This document shows positions 34,325 through 44,630 of a stretch of DNA of 64,000 nt, piece after piece (the first letter of the stretch is position 1; each line of letters starts with the position of its first letter). Under the pieces are notes generated by a model that was not told the DNA's origin, made no database searches, and was given only the letters and a program-made list of their open reading frames with translations. Source of the DNA: Duganella sp. CF458 (GTDB taxonomy: Bacteria > Pseudomonadota > Gammaproteobacteria > Burkholderiales > Burkholderiaceae_D); NCBI RefSeq assembly GCF_900113115.1, contig NZ_FOOF01000010.1, positions 62,001 to 126,000 on the forward strand. The letters run 5' to 3'. A program made the position numbers and the translations under genes.

Positions 34325-34618
34325 TTAAACAGCACGAAAATCAATGATGTGAAACACCAGGGTTCTGCTATTGCGGTTCTTCTTGGCCAGGAAACCGGTG
34401 AACTCGTACAAGCCGCCAAGGGGCGCCTGACTGAAGCGTTTTGACAACTCGCCCGCCGCAACGGCAGGGATCTCAAACTCGGTCAGTCGGGCAATGCCCG
34501 CCTCTGTCTGCTGCGAACTGTGCTGCAAGCTTGCATTCACAATCGGCAGGCCGGCCGGGGTGTAACGAATGTCATCCCGTTCGGCGATCAGGGCGGTAAC
34601 CCGGAGCTGGTTGTACAG
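34325..34618 (-). CDS. priB: primosomal replication protein N (PriB), probable CTG start
   Basis: An OB-fold single-stranded-DNA-binding protein of the replication restart primosome, in its usual place between rpsF and rpsR. From the only ATG/GTG/TTG start (GTG at 34540) the protein would be 71 aa and lack its first two strands. The frame continues upstream with NQLRVTALIAERDDIRYTPAGLPIVNASL, which is the normal PriB N-terminus. In that extension the only plausible initiator is CTG at 34618, with AGGAG (34624-34628) 5 nt upstream. This gives 97 aa, the family length. A non-standard start could keep PriB synthesis low amid ribosomal genes. Confidence 0.85.
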   Translation of the reverse strand: MYNQLRVTALIAERDDIRYTPAGLPIVNASLQHSSQQTEAGIARLTEFEIPAVAAGELSKRFSQAPLGGLYEFTGFLAKKNRNSRTLVFHIIDFRAV

Positions 34619-34636
34619 ACCGTCTCCTGTCAGGAA

Positions 34637-35017
34637 TTAGGCCGCTGCAGGGGCTGCTGGGGCTTCGGCGCGATGGCTCTTGGCCGCGTCTTCACGCTGG
34701 ACCGACTTCATCATTGGGGAAGGAGCGGTTTCCGCTTTCTTCATCTTGACGGTCAGGTGACGCAGCACGGCATCATTGAATTTGAATGCAGTTTCCAGCT
34801 CGACCAGGGTCTCGTTGTCGCACTCGATGTTCAGGCAGATGTAGTGTGCCTTGGCCAGTTTCTGGATCGAGTAAGCCATTTGACGGCGGCCCCAATCTTC
34901 AACACGGTGCACGTTACCGCCGCGCGAGGTCACGCTGGTCTTGTAACGTTCGATCATCGCGGGCACTTGCTCGCTCTGGTCCGGATGGACGATAAATACG
35001 ATTTCGTAGTGACGCAT
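34637..35017 (-). CDS. rpsF: 30S ribosomal protein S6
   Basis: 126 aa. It has the bS6 fold [26 protein letters not shown]...[25 protein letters not shown], with an Ala/Pro-rich C-terminal tail. First gene of rpsF-priB-rpsR-rplI; its leader contains a hairpin that may be the S6:S18 autoregulatory element and a good sigma-70 promoter. The stop is 18 nt before the proposed priB CTG start. Confidence 0.98.
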   Translation of the reverse strand: MRHYEIVFIVHPDQSEQVPAMIERYKTSVTSRGGNVHRVEDWGRRQMAYSIQKLAKAHYICLNIECDNETLVELETAFKFNDAVLRHLTVKMKKAETAPSPMMKSVQREDAAKSHRAEAPAAPAAA

Positions 35018-35047
35018 TAATAACTCCCTTAAGGACTGTGAATATAG

Positions 35048-35075
35048 CCCACCCCGGCGTCAAGACGGGTGTGGG
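35048..35075 (-). promoter_or_regulatory. rpsF leader hairpin, candidate S6:S18 binding motif
   Basis: On the minus strand CCCAC (35071-35075) pairs with GTGGG (35048-35052). The enclosed stem-loop ends in TTGA and has an imperfectly paired GCCGG on its 3' side. A hairpin with an unpaired CCG is the known recognition feature of S6:S18 leaders ahead of rpsF. Position, 30 nt before the rpsF ATG, fits; the fold was not computed. Confidence 0.5.
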
Positions 35076-35091
35076 AAGAGGTAAGCCCGCA

Positions 35092-35120
35092 AGCATAGCA
35101 GACTTTGCCGGCTGGCTCAA
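35092..35120 (-). promoter_or_regulatory. rpsF operon promoter
   Basis: On the minus strand TTGAGC (35115-35120) and TATGCT (35092-35097) are separated by exactly 17 bp, about 75 nt before the rpsF start and just upstream of the leader hairpin. Confidence 0.65.
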
Positions 35121-35173
35121 GGATTACTGATGGCGCGCAAGGCCGCCAGCCCGGGGCGCTGGCATGCTAAGGC

Positions 35174-36217
35174 ATGGACCGCCCTGACCTGGCATGGAGG
35201 CTGTTGCTGAAGCACCGCTTGCCGGAGGTACTGGCCCGGCTGTTCCCGGAGGTCCACGACTTGATCGATTGGCCGACAGGATATTATCTCCCTGACAACA
35301 ACCTCCCGCCGACCACCGCCGATAGCCGCACCGGCGAACGCGCAGTCGATTTCACCGCACTGGTGGCGCTGCGAGACGCAAGCAAGGCCTGCCTCCATGT
35401 AGAAGTCCAAGCTACCCGCCAGGCAGGGTTCGCGGACCGTATGGCGTTGTACCATGCCCGACTGCGCGACCGTTTTGGCATTCCAGTCATCAGCCTGGCA
35501 ATCCTTGGCGACGTCGGCCCAGCTTGGCGCCCGGACTTCGCCACCGACCTGCAGGGTGGCTACGGCACCACGTTTCAGTTCCAGATCGCCAAGTTGCTGG
35601 ATTTCCGCCCGCAGGTGGACAGTCTGCTTACCAGCCGGAAGCCAGTTGACCTGGCGCTGGCGGCGCATTTGCTTGGCCTTGCGACGCGCCGTCGAGCAGA
35701 ATGGCGATGCCAGGCAAAACTCCGCCTGCTCCAGTCCTTGCACGCCCATCGCGGCAAATGCCGGGAACTTAATGCACTGCAGGCGATCATAGACTGGTTG
35801 ATGCCGCTACCCACCGAATGGCAAAGGAGATTGGCTATGGAACTCGAAGAATTTATCCTGGATCACGAGAAAGAGGACAAGAACAGCCTGAACTACCTTA
35901 TCCCCGAACTGATCCTCCAGCGATGCAAAAAGCAGGCCGCTGCCGAGGGCGCCGCCTTGGGCGAGGCAAGGGGCCAGGCCATCGGCGAGGCGCGCGGTGA
36001 GGCACGCGGTGAGGCACGCGGCATAGCCCGGGGCGAGGCCCGGGGCCAGCGACAAACGCTCAAACTCCAGCTTGAAGTCCAGTTTGGCAAGCTATCGCCG
36101 AAGCTGCTGCGCACACTGGAGCGGGCGGACGCGGGCCAACTGGAACGCCTGGCCATCGCGCTACTCGACGCCGGTTCGCTGGAGGGGGCGCTAAGCGCTG
36201 CCGGCTTGCGCCCCTGA
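35174..36217 (+). CDS. Rpn/PD-(D/E)XK-type putative nuclease (transposase_31-like)
   Basis: 347 aa. The first half shows [45 protein letters not shown], matching the Rpn/YhgA-like family with its Asp and Glu-x-Gln (EVQ) nuclease core. The second half has a low-complexity GEARG-repeat spacer (about 262-292) and a C-terminal helical module ([35 protein letters not shown]) resembling DUF4351. Rpn proteins promote recombination and are nucleases in E. coli; related copies are often multicopy within a genome. It sits alone between the rpsF operon and lexA, an accessory gene in an otherwise conserved stretch. The 3' end overlaps the convergent membrane-protein gene by 27 nt. Confidence 0.82.
   Translation: MDRPDLAWRLLLKHRLPEVLARLFPEVHDLIDWPTGYYLPDNNLPPTTADSRTGERAVDFTALVALRDASKACLHVEVQATRQAGFADRMALYHARLRDRFGIPVISLAILGDVGPAWRPDFATDLQGGYGTTFQFQIAKLLDFRPQVDSLLTSRKPVDLALAAHLLGLATRRRAEWRCQAKLRLLQSLHAHRGKCRELNALQAIIDWLMPLPTEWQRRLAMELEEFILDHEKEDKNSLNYLIPELILQRCKKQAAAEGAALGEARGQAIGEARGEARGEARGIARGEARGQRQTLKLQLEVQFGKLSPKLLRTLERADAGQLERLAIALLDAGSLEGALSAAGLRP
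35959..36047 (+). repeat. degenerate 12-bp in-frame repeats coding GEAR units
   Basis: Inside the Rpn-type gene the units GGNGAGGCNCGN and variants recur about six times, encoding a G-E-A-R-G ladder with Q and I substitutions. Such slippage-prone arrays vary in copy number between strains. Confidence 0.8.
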
Positions 36218-36658
36218 GGAATTGGCGGCCACCCCTGGCTGCTTGCGCACCGAGCGCAATATGCCCACCAGAAAGCCCAGACCGGCCGCAAACCAGATCA
36301 GTGAAGCGAGCACATCGAAGGTCCAGACGCGCTCGGGAAACTTGTACAGGTAGGGCAACACAAGCAAACCACGCAGCAAGCAGATGGCAGCGATGGTCCC
36401 CTGCACCATTTGCGCAAAAGGCAGCCAACGCAGCAGCCCCGCCCCTGCCAGCGCATAGGCCGCGCACACCAACATCAGCAGCCCGATCCCCAGCGCGCCT
36501 GCCGGTGCAAGCAAACCGCCCGCCTGGGCCGAAGCCACTACCTTGGGCGGCGCCTGCAGGAAGGCATACCACTCCGGCCCCAGCCAAGGCGCCGCGAAAT
36601 GGATCATGGCACCGAACAATGAAATCCCCGCCGCCAGCAAGAAAGCATATCGTCCCAT
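36191..36658 (-). CDS. predicted four-helix inner-membrane protein
   Basis: 155 aa with four hydrophobic segments (about 4-22, 45-70, 80-105, 118-138) and a soluble C-terminal tail. No family was recognised with certainty. The start ATG at 36658 has a perfect GGAGG 5 nt upstream; a TTG 12 nt earlier overlaps that site. It is divergent from lexA, and the twin SOS boxes lie about 85 nt upstream of its start, so it could be under LexA control. It overlaps the convergent Rpn gene by 27 nt. Confidence 0.75.
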   Translation of the reverse strand: MGRYAFLLAAGISLFGAMIHFAAPWLGPEWYAFLQAPPKVVASAQAGGLLAPAGALGIGLLMLVCAAYALAGAGLLRWLPFAQMVQGTIAAICLLRGLLVLPYLYKFPERVWTFDVLASLIWFAAGLGFLVGILRSVRKQPGVAANSSGAQAGSA

Positions 36659-36742
36659 CCGGCCCTCCAAAGGGTTATCGAATCGACATTAAGCCGAATA
36701 TTTTCTGCCCTTGCAACAAATTTGCTTGCAATTCGTTCCACA

Positions 36743-36775
36743 CTGTACAAAAATACAGACTGTCTATATTCACAG
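36743..36775. promoter_or_regulatory. two tandem LexA (SOS) boxes
   Basis: CTGT-N8-ACAG occurs twice, at 36743-36758 and 36760-36775, one base apart. Both half-sites are perfect matches to the proteobacterial SOS box, as in the double operator of E. coli lexA. They lie 15-47 nt upstream of the lexA ATG. Confidence 0.93.
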
Positions 36776-36789
36776 TCCACCTTAGCGCC

Positions 36790-37479
36790 ATGATCAAGCT
36801 CACAGCACGACAAGAACAGATCCTCAACCTGATCAAGGATGCGATCGACAACACCGGCTTCCCCCCCACGCGCGCCGAGATCGCGGCGGAGCTTGGCTTC
36901 AAATCGGCCAACGCCGCGGAAGAACACCTGAAAGCCCTGCAACGCAAGGGCGCCATTGAAATCACCGCCGGCACCTCGCGCGGCATCCGCCTGACCGGCA
37001 ACTTCGGCGGCGCCTCGACGGGCACGCCAACTCCACGTCCGGCCGCGCGTTCCAAAGTCGAGTTCGACGACATGCCAGCCGTACCTGCCGGCATGCTGGT
37101 CTCGCTGCCCCTGATCGGCCGCGTGGCCGCCGGCTCGCCGATCCTGGCACAGGAGAACCTGGAAACCACCTACAGTGTCGACCCCAAGCTGTTCTCGGCC
37201 AAACCGGATTTCCTGCTGAAAGTGCGCGGCGAATCGATGCGCGACATCGGCATTATGGACGGCGACCTGCTTGCAGTGAAAAAGACCGATAGCGCCCGCA
37301 ACGGCCAGGTCGTTGTGGCCCGTATCGGCAACGACGTCACGGTCAAGACCTACCGCAAGACCGGCAGCAAGATCGAACTGCTGCCGGAAAATCCGGACTT
37401 CAAGGTCATCACCGTCAATCCAGAAGACGACTTCGCCCTGGAAGGCCTGGCCGTCGGCCTGATGCGAACCTGGCACTGA
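36790..37479 (+). CDS. lexA: LexA repressor
   Basis: 229 aa. The N-terminal winged helix is [35 protein letters not shown] linker longer than in E. coli (about 70-105) joins it to the self-cleaving domain with the cleavage bond Ala114-Gly115 (RVAAGSP), nucleophile Ser149 (RGESM) and general base Lys186 (VTVKT). LexA represses DNA-damage genes and cleaves itself when RecA filaments form. The start at 36790 is set by homology; the frame open from 36301 lies antisense to the neighbouring gene. Two SOS boxes upstream show autorepression. Confidence 0.97.
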   Translation: MIKLTARQEQILNLIKDAIDNTGFPPTRAEIAAELGFKSANAAEEHLKALQRKGAIEITAGTSRGIRLTGNFGGASTGTPTPRPAARSKVEFDDMPAVPAGMLVSLPLIGRVAAGSPILAQENLETTYSVDPKLFSAKPDFLLKVRGESMRDIGIMDGDLLAVKKTDSARNGQVVVARIGNDVTVKTYRKTGSKIELLPENPDFKVITVNPEDDFALEGLAVGLMRTWH

Positions 37480-37686
37480 GGTTCAAGCTGTTTGGCGGTG
37501 CCGAATCGGGCCGTGCCGTCAAGGTGCGGCCAGGGGGCGCCCTCTGCGCCATCCCTGCGGCGGCCCGGTGTTGTGCCGTTTTAAGCCAGCCTGCTCCCCG
37601 ATTCCTGCAGTCTGTCGCACTTGAGTGCCACGGCATGGCCCGCCCGCGTTATCCTTCTTGCATCGAAAAAAACAAGAGGAGATCAC

Positions 37687-38724
37687 ATGCACGTCCGCCG
37701 TATCAGCTCGATCCTGTGCACATTCGCACTGTCCGCTTCCGCCGTTTCCGCAGCCTACGCCGCAGCCCCGCAACAGCAATTCGCCGACATGGGCGAGCTG
37801 CAGCTTGAAAACAAAGCCACCATCAGCGATTGCTCGATCGGCTACCGCACTTTCGGCACCATGAATGCGGACAAATCCAATGTCATCCTGTTCACGACAT
37901 GGCACACGGGGACCAGCCGCGATGCGGCAGGCATGCTGCAAAGCGGTGCCTTGTTCGATCCCGCGCCATGGTACGTGATCGTGGTCGATGCCCTGGGCAA
38001 CGGCGTGTCCTGCTCCCCGTCCAACAGCAAGGCCCAGCCAGGCCCAGCCTTCCCGCAATTCTCGGTACGCGACATGGTCGCCAGCCAGCACAAGCTGCTG
38101 ACGGAAAAGCTGGGTATCAAGCATGTGCACGCAGTCATGGGCTATTCGATGGGCGGCATGCAAGCCTTCCAGTGGGCGGCCAGCTACCCGGGCTTCATGG
38201 ACGTCGCGATCCCGATCGCCGGCACTCCGCGCCTCACATCCTCCGACATGCTGTTCCTGCGCATCGTGGAAAAGTCGGTGCTCGACGAGCCGGCCTATGC
38301 GGGCGGGCGCTATGCCAGGAATCCGCCGCTGCCGATGTACAACCTGCTGTTCGCCATGAACTTCGACAGTCCCGCGCACCGCAGCGCACGCACTGCGCCG
38401 AAGGACTTCGAAAAATTCTTCCGTGAGAGCCTGGTCTCCGATCCGGACGCTACCGACGCCAACAACTCCCTGTGGCAGATCCGCGCAGTGCTGGGCCACG
38501 ATATCGCCCAGGGCGGCAAGCTGGAAGAAACGGCACCCCGCATCAAAGCCCGCCTGGTGCCGATCAATGCAGCGCAAGACCACGTGGTCAATCCTGCGCC
38601 GGCAATCGCCTTCGCCAAGCTGCGCAAGGAAGAAGCCACGGTACTCGACACCGACTGCGGCCATGCCGCCCTGCGTTGCGCCATGCCCGCCATGAAGGCT
38701 GTTGTGGAAAAAGCGCTACGTTAA
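37687..38724 (+). CDS. secreted alpha/beta hydrolase, homoserine acetyltransferase-like
   Basis: 345 aa. A signal peptide (cut near residue 25) precedes an alpha/beta-hydrolase with nucleophile Ser154 (GYSMGGMQ), Asp298 (AAQDHVVN) and His326 (CGHAALRC). The arrangement and the TWHTGTSRDAAGML and VVDALGNGVSCSPS segments resemble MetX homoserine O-acetyltransferases, but the export signal and the short lid argue against a biosynthetic MetX. A periplasmic hydrolase or acyltransferase of unknown substrate is more likely. A strong GAGGAG precedes the ATG. Confidence 0.82.
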   Translation: MHVRRISSILCTFALSASAVSAAYAAAPQQQFADMGELQLENKATISDCSIGYRTFGTMNADKSNVILFTTWHTGTSRDAAGMLQSGALFDPAPWYVIVVDALGNGVSCSPSNSKAQPGPAFPQFSVRDMVASQHKLLTEKLGIKHVHAVMGYSMGGMQAFQWAASYPGFMDVAIPIAGTPRLTSSDMLFLRIVEKSVLDEPAYAGGRYARNPPLPMYNLLFAMNFDSPAHRSARTAPKDFEKFFRESLVSDPDATDANNSLWQIRAVLGHDIAQGGKLEETAPRIKARLVPINAAQDHVVNPAPAIAFAKLRKEEATVLDTDCGHAALRCAMPAMKAVVEKALR

Positions 38725-38839
38725 GGCAGCAGCCTATGCCGCCAATCCTGCAGTTCGTCGCTGCCACGCTCCCCGGGTGGCCGCGCTGACTTACAGTCAC
38801 AAACAGTCACAAAAAACACACCACTACCGGGGAGATTAG

Positions 38840-40303
38840 ATGTTCAAGCCATTGTGCATTGCAGCCGCGATGCTGGCAGCGCAATCCGCGTTCGCCTTCG
38901 ATAACCAGGCCAACCACTACCGTCTCAGCATCGACAAGGATGCCAAACGCGCCCACGTCGAAGCCGACGTCTGGGTCGAGGGGCGCGAACTGGTGCTGTT
39001 CAATTGCATGCCGATCCCGCAGTTGAAGAACGGCCAAGCCGACCTGATCGAGAAGCTCGCCGTGCACGACATGGCCGGCGGCTCCGTCGCACTCACCGAC
39101 AAGGGCGAAGGCGAGTACGAGGTGGACGGCGACCGCCGCCTGCGCCTGTCCTACGATATCCGCCTGGAGCACGACAAGTACCAATGGCCGGGCGGGAACG
39201 AGGAAGTGTCCTATCACACCGACGAAGGCCTGATGTCGGTGGGCTACCCGCTGTTTATCGTCCCCGGCGTGAAGATGCTGGGGCAAACCGAAGTGAGCTT
39301 CGACCTGCCGACCGGCTGGAAAGCCAACACCCCCTGGCGCAGCGCCGCCAAACCGGCGACCTTCGTCGTCGATTCGCGCCGCGAGCTGGTGAACAACGCC
39401 CTCTTCTTCGGCACGGCGCGGGCGGAAACTTTCAAAGCCGGCGGCGTTGAAATGACGCTGGTGATGGGCAAGCAATACTGGAAGCGCCGCGACGCCTTCA
39501 TCTCCATGATCGACAAGCAGATGAACAGCTACCAGAAGCTGTACGGCCGCGGCCCGGTCGCCGACCGCTTCCTGATCGTCATCAACCAGGGCGATTCGGG
39601 CGACGGCGGCGCGTTTGCCGGCTCCTTCAGCCAATACCTGAAAGACGACGGCAGCGAAGTATCGCGCCCGATCTGGGGCAAGGTGATGGCGCACGAACTG
39701 GCCCACTTCTGGGACGGCCACTCGCTGGTGCCGAAGCACGAGAGCGAGGAATGGTTCAAGGAGGGCGTGAACGACTACGTCACAGTCGTCACCATGGCGC
39801 GCAACAAGCTGATGGACCGCAGCATGCTGATCCAGCAGCTGGAAAACCTGGCGCGCGGCCAGAACGTCGCGCGCAATGTGCAAGGCCTGACCGTCACCGT
39901 GCGCGAGGCCGTCAAGGACAAGCACCGCAACTGGCTGCTGGTCTACGGCGGCGGCACGATTGCCGGCCTGGCGATGGACGTGGAGCTGCGCAAAGCCAGC
40001 CAGGGCAAGGTCAGCCTCGACACGCTGCTGAACGCGATGTACAAGGAATTCGGCCACCAGGGCAAGACCTACGAGCAGGCCGACATCGTCCGCATCGGCA
40101 AGGCCATCAGCGGCGTCGACCTCGACCCTTTGCTGAACAACATCGTCGCCACCAGCAAAGCACCTGACCTCGGCCCGCTGTTCAAGGACATCGGCCTGCG
40201 CCTCGAACAGTTCGGCATGCTGGAAACCTACCTGCTGCGCGATCCAACGGCCACGCCGGAACAGAAAGCCCGCTTCACCGCCATCTTCGGCGTTTCCTAC
40301 TAA
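38840..40303 (+). CDS. exported gluzincin-type metalloprotease (M61/M1-like)
   Basis: 487 aa with a short signal peptide (cut near residue 19). The zinc-protease motif H285-E286-x-x-H289 (MAHELAHFW) and third ligand Glu308 in EEWFKEG identify the gluzincin clan, closest in layout to M61 glycyl aminopeptidase-like proteins. The region before it forms a beta-rich domain (about 25-200). It probably acts in the periplasm or outside the cell on peptides. Followed by a palindromic repeat and the convergent Cys/Met-metabolism gene. Confidence 0.82.
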   Translation: MFKPLCIAAAMLAAQSAFAFDNQANHYRLSIDKDAKRAHVEADVWVEGRELVLFNCMPIPQLKNGQADLIEKLAVHDMAGGSVALTDKGEGEYEVDGDRRLRLSYDIRLEHDKYQWPGGNEEVSYHTDEGLMSVGYPLFIVPGVKMLGQTEVSFDLPTGWKANTPWRSAAKPATFVVDSRRELVNNALFFGTARAETFKAGGVEMTLVMGKQYWKRRDAFISMIDKQMNSYQKLYGRGPVADRFLIVINQGDSGDGGAFAGSFSQYLKDDGSEVSRPIWGKVMAHELAHFWDGHSLVPKHESEEWFKEGVNDYVTVVTMARNKLMDRSMLIQQLENLARGQNVARNVQGLTVTVREAVKDKHRNWLLVYGGGTIAGLAMDVELRKASQGKVSLDTLLNAMYKEFGHQGKTYEQADIVRIGKAISGVDLDPLLNNIVATSKAPDLGPLFKDIGLRLEQFGMLETYLLRDPTATPEQKARFTAIFGVSY

Positions 40304-40307
40304 TGGA

Positions 40308-40419
40308 CGAGCCCGTGTCCCACCTTGGGGTCACACCCGAAATGGGACACGAGTTCAGCCGTGCATCGGTCGAGCCCGTGTCCCGAAACGGGTGTGACCC
40401 CATGGTGGGACACGGGCTG
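40308..40419. repeat. large palindromic intergenic repeat
   Basis: The ends AGCCCGTGTCCCACC (40310-40324) and GGTGGGACACGGGCT (40404-40418) are perfect inverted repeats of 15 bp. Inside, a GGGGTCACACCCG arm (40327-40339) pairs imperfectly with CGGGTGTGACCCC (40389-40401), and CGAGCCCGTGTCCC is repeated directly (40308-40321 and 40371-40384). It fills the gap between two convergent genes and may act as a bidirectional terminator. The composite symmetry suggests a REP/BIME-like dispersed element. Confidence 0.8.
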
Positions 40420-40426
40420 ATGCGTA

Positions 40427-41655
40427 TCAATCCAAGGCGTTCTTGAAGTCGGCGATCAGGTCGGCAGTGTCTTCGATGCCGACGGAGACGCGGATCAGGC
40501 TGTCGGCGATGCCCATCGAGGCGCGGCGCTCCGGGCCCATTTCGTAGAAGATGGTGTGCGACACCGGAATCACCAGGGTGCGCGTGTCGCCCAGGTTGGA
40601 GGTCGGGATGGCCAGCTTCAACTTGTTCAGGTAGTCGAAACAGTCGCTGCCGTCCTTCAGCTCAAAGCTCAGCAACGAGCCGAAGTCCTTGAACAATTCC
40701 GCGGCGATGCCATGCTGTGGATGCGACTTCAGGCCAGGGTAATACACCGCCGCCACGCGCTCGTCGGCTTCCAGCATCTCGGCCAGCGCGCGCGCGTTGG
40801 TCGAAGCACGGTCCATGCGCAACGCCAGCGTTTCCGCGCCAACGGCGATATGGTGCGCGGCTTCCGGCGCCAGCGAGGCGCCGAAATCGCGCAGCGCCTT
40901 GGCGCGGATCTGCACCAGGCCCCATTGCAGCGCCGGGTTCTTCTTGTAGTTCTCGAAGATATTCGGGAACCTGGTCCAGTCGTAAGCGCCGGTATCGGTC
41001 AGCGCGCCGCCCAGCGCATTGCCATGGCCGCCAATCGATTTGGTCAGCGCGTTCACCACCAGGCCCGCGCCCACGTCCTTGGGGCGGAACAGGTATGGCG
41101 AGGTCATCGTGTTATCGACGATGTACAGGATGCCGTGCTCTGCGCACAGTTCGCCGATGCGTTTCAGATCGGCGATCTGGGTGCGCGGGTTGGCGATCGT
41201 TTCCACGAACACCATGCGCGTTTCAGGCTTGAGCGCCGCAGCCACATTGGCCACCTCGGTGGCGTCGACAAAGTCCACGCCCACGCCCTGCCCCGCCACG
41301 GTCTGCCACAGCGAGTTGGTATTGCCGAACAGGAAAGACGACGACACGACATGGTCGCCGGCACGCAGCAAGGCCTGGAACACGGCGCCGATGGCGCCCA
41401 TGCCCGTGGCAAAGCAGATCGTGCCGACGCCCTGCTCCATCTTGCTGACCTTGTCCTCCAGCGCGGCAACCGTCGGGTTGCCCTGGCGGCCGTAGCGGAA
41501 GCCCGGCTCCTTGCCCTGGAAAACCGACGCCAGCTGGCGCGCGTCGGCATAGCCGAACGTGACCGAGGTGTGGATCGGCTTGTGCAGCGAGCCGTGCTCG
41601 ATGCCTTTCTGGCGGTCGTTGTGCAGGATGGTGGTCGTGAAGCCGTAGTTCTTCA

Positions 41656-41656
<1 letters not shown>
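40427..41656 (-). CDS. PLP-dependent Cys/Met metabolism enzyme (cystathionine gamma-synthase family)
   Basis: 409 aa, fold-type I PLP enzyme with FRYGRQGNPTVAALE at the active-site arm, catalytic Lys206 in NALTKSIGGHGNALGG and cofactor Asp in IVDNTMTSPYL. Members make cystathionine or homocysteine from activated homoserine or split cystathionine; the subfamily cannot be fixed by eye. It lies directly after purF (start and stop share one base, TGATG), the slot occupied by metZ (O-succinylhomoserine sulfhydrylase) in many relatives. The sequence differs from standard MetZ, so a precise name is not given. Confidence 0.88.
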
Positions 41657-43179
<1,523 letters not shown>

Positions 43180-43218
43180 GGTGTGCTCCTAAACTTGGTG
43201 CTGCGGATTTAAAGAATT

Positions 43219-43707
43219 CTAAAAATGGACATGCTGCGCCATCGCGGCGGGCAGGAATGGTTTCACGGTACGCGCGCCGGATTCCGCCACGGGACTCAAC
43301 AGCGCGTTCTTCCAGAATTCCTGCCTGGGCATCGTGGTCATCCCGCACAATATGACGCCAACCAGCACAATCACAATGCCGCGGCCGAACCCGAACAGGG
43401 CTCCCAGGCCGCGGTCGGCGAACGACAGGCCGCCCGCCTCGATCAACGCATTGATTGCCATGGTCAGCAAGGCCATGAGAATGAGCACGCCGATAAACAG
43501 TGCAATGAAGGCAACGATCAGGCGCACCACCTCGCCCGGCAGGGCTTCCGGCAGCATAGGGGCCAGCCATGGGCCGTAAGCGTTGGCGACGACGAAGGCG
43601 ACGATCCAGCCGGCCAGCGACAACACTTCTTTGACCAGGCCGCGCATGGTACTGATGACGATGGATGCGATCAGCACGAAAATAACCAGGTAATCGAAAA
43701 TCGTCAC
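43219..43707 (-). CDS. cvpA: CvpA family membrane protein
   Basis: 162-aa inner-membrane protein with four hydrophobic segments, starting MTIFDYLVIFVLIASIVISTMRGLVKEVLSLAGWI, the CvpA hallmark. Implicated in colicin V production and in tolerance to bile or envelope stress in other bacteria. Located between the SPOR-domain gene and purF. Confidence 0.94.
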   Translation of the reverse strand: MTIFDYLVIFVLIASIVISTMRGLVKEVLSLAGWIVAFVVANAYGPWLAPMLPEALPGEVVRLIVAFIALFIGVLILMALLTMAINALIEAGGLSFADRGLGALFGFGRGIVIVLVGVILCGMTTMPRQEFWKNALLSPVAESGARTVKPFLPAAMAQHVHF

Positions 43708-43731
43708 GTCAGCGCAGCCTCAAATCGTCCG

Positions 43732-44619
43732 TCAGGCCGGGGTAAGGCTGCCGCTCAGGCCCAGTTTGCCCAGCTTGGCCTTGGCCTTTTCGGCTTCTTC
43801 CTTGTTCGGGAAGGGGCCGACCCGCACGCTGGTCAATTCGCCGTTGGCGGTGTTGACCTTCTGCGCATAAGACTTGATGCCGGCTTCGCTCAGCTTGCGC
43901 TGCAGCTCGTCCACTTTTTCTTTCGCGGCGAAGGCGCCGACCTTGATCACGTACTTGGTCGCAGGCGCTGCCTCGGCCGGCTTGCCTTCCAGGATGGCCA
44001 TGGCGCGCGCATCGTCGGTATGGGCAGGCTTGGCTTCCGGCTTGGGTTCCGGTTTCTTGGGTTCAGGCTTCGGTTCGGGATGCTTCACCTCGGCCTTGGC
44101 GACTTTCGGCTCGGTCGCTTTCGGTTCGGCCGCTTTGGGCGGCTTGGCAGGTTCGGTCACGGCCGGTTTGTTCGGCACATGGACAATCTCTTCGCCCTTG
44201 TCCAGCGATGCGCCGGCCGCAGCGACCGGGGCCACGTTGCGCGACGCTGGCGCCGGCGCCACCGCAGGACCGCCATTCAGCGGTTCGCCCGGCTTGTCCT
44301 TGGACGGCATGCTGATGGCGATATCGGACACCGACGATTTCGGCTCGGAGTCGAGCAGCATCGGCAAGCCGATGGCGACAGCCAGCGCCAGCGCGATGGC
44401 GCCGACCAGGCGGCGGCGGGCGCGCTTTTTCTCCGGCAGTACTGGGTCTTGAGTATTTTTGCCGCTATTGCGGCGCGGCACCGCGTCGGCGCCAGCGCTG
44501 GATGCGCGCTTGGAACGGGCCTTCTCGTCCAGGGCCCTGTCGTCCTGTGCGCGGTAGTAGCCGCTGTCTTCACCAGCAGCATCTTGCTTGTCTTTGCCAA
44601 ATTTCGATAACAAGCCCAT
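43732..44619 (-). CDS. SPOR-domain septal protein (DedD-like)
   Basis: 295 aa. A cytoplasmic N-terminus is followed by one membrane helix (about 71-89), a long Lys/Pro/Glu-rich periplasmic linker (KPEPKKPEPKPEAKP), and a C-terminal SPOR domain (about 216-295, KYVIKVGAFAAKEKVDELQRKLSEAGIKSYAQKV). SPOR domains bind denuded peptidoglycan glycan strands at the division septum, so this is a DedD/FtsN-type division accessory. The order folC-SPOR-cvpA-purF is the same as dedD in E. coli. Confidence 0.93.
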   Translation of the reverse strand: MGLLSKFGKDKQDAAGEDSGYYRAQDDRALDEKARSKRASSAGADAVPRRNSGKNTQDPVLPEKKRARRRLVGAIALALAVAIGLPMLLDSEPKSSVSDIAISMPSKDKPGEPLNGGPAVAPAPASRNVAPVAAAGASLDKGEEIVHVPNKPAVTEPAKPPKAAEPKATEPKVAKAEVKHPEPKPEPKKPEPKPEAKPAHTDDARAMAILEGKPAEAAPATKYVIKVGAFAAKEKVDELQRKLSEAGIKSYAQKVNTANGELTSVRVGPFPNKEEAEKAKAKLGKLGLSGSLTPA

Positions 44620-44630
44620 GCGGAATTTTC

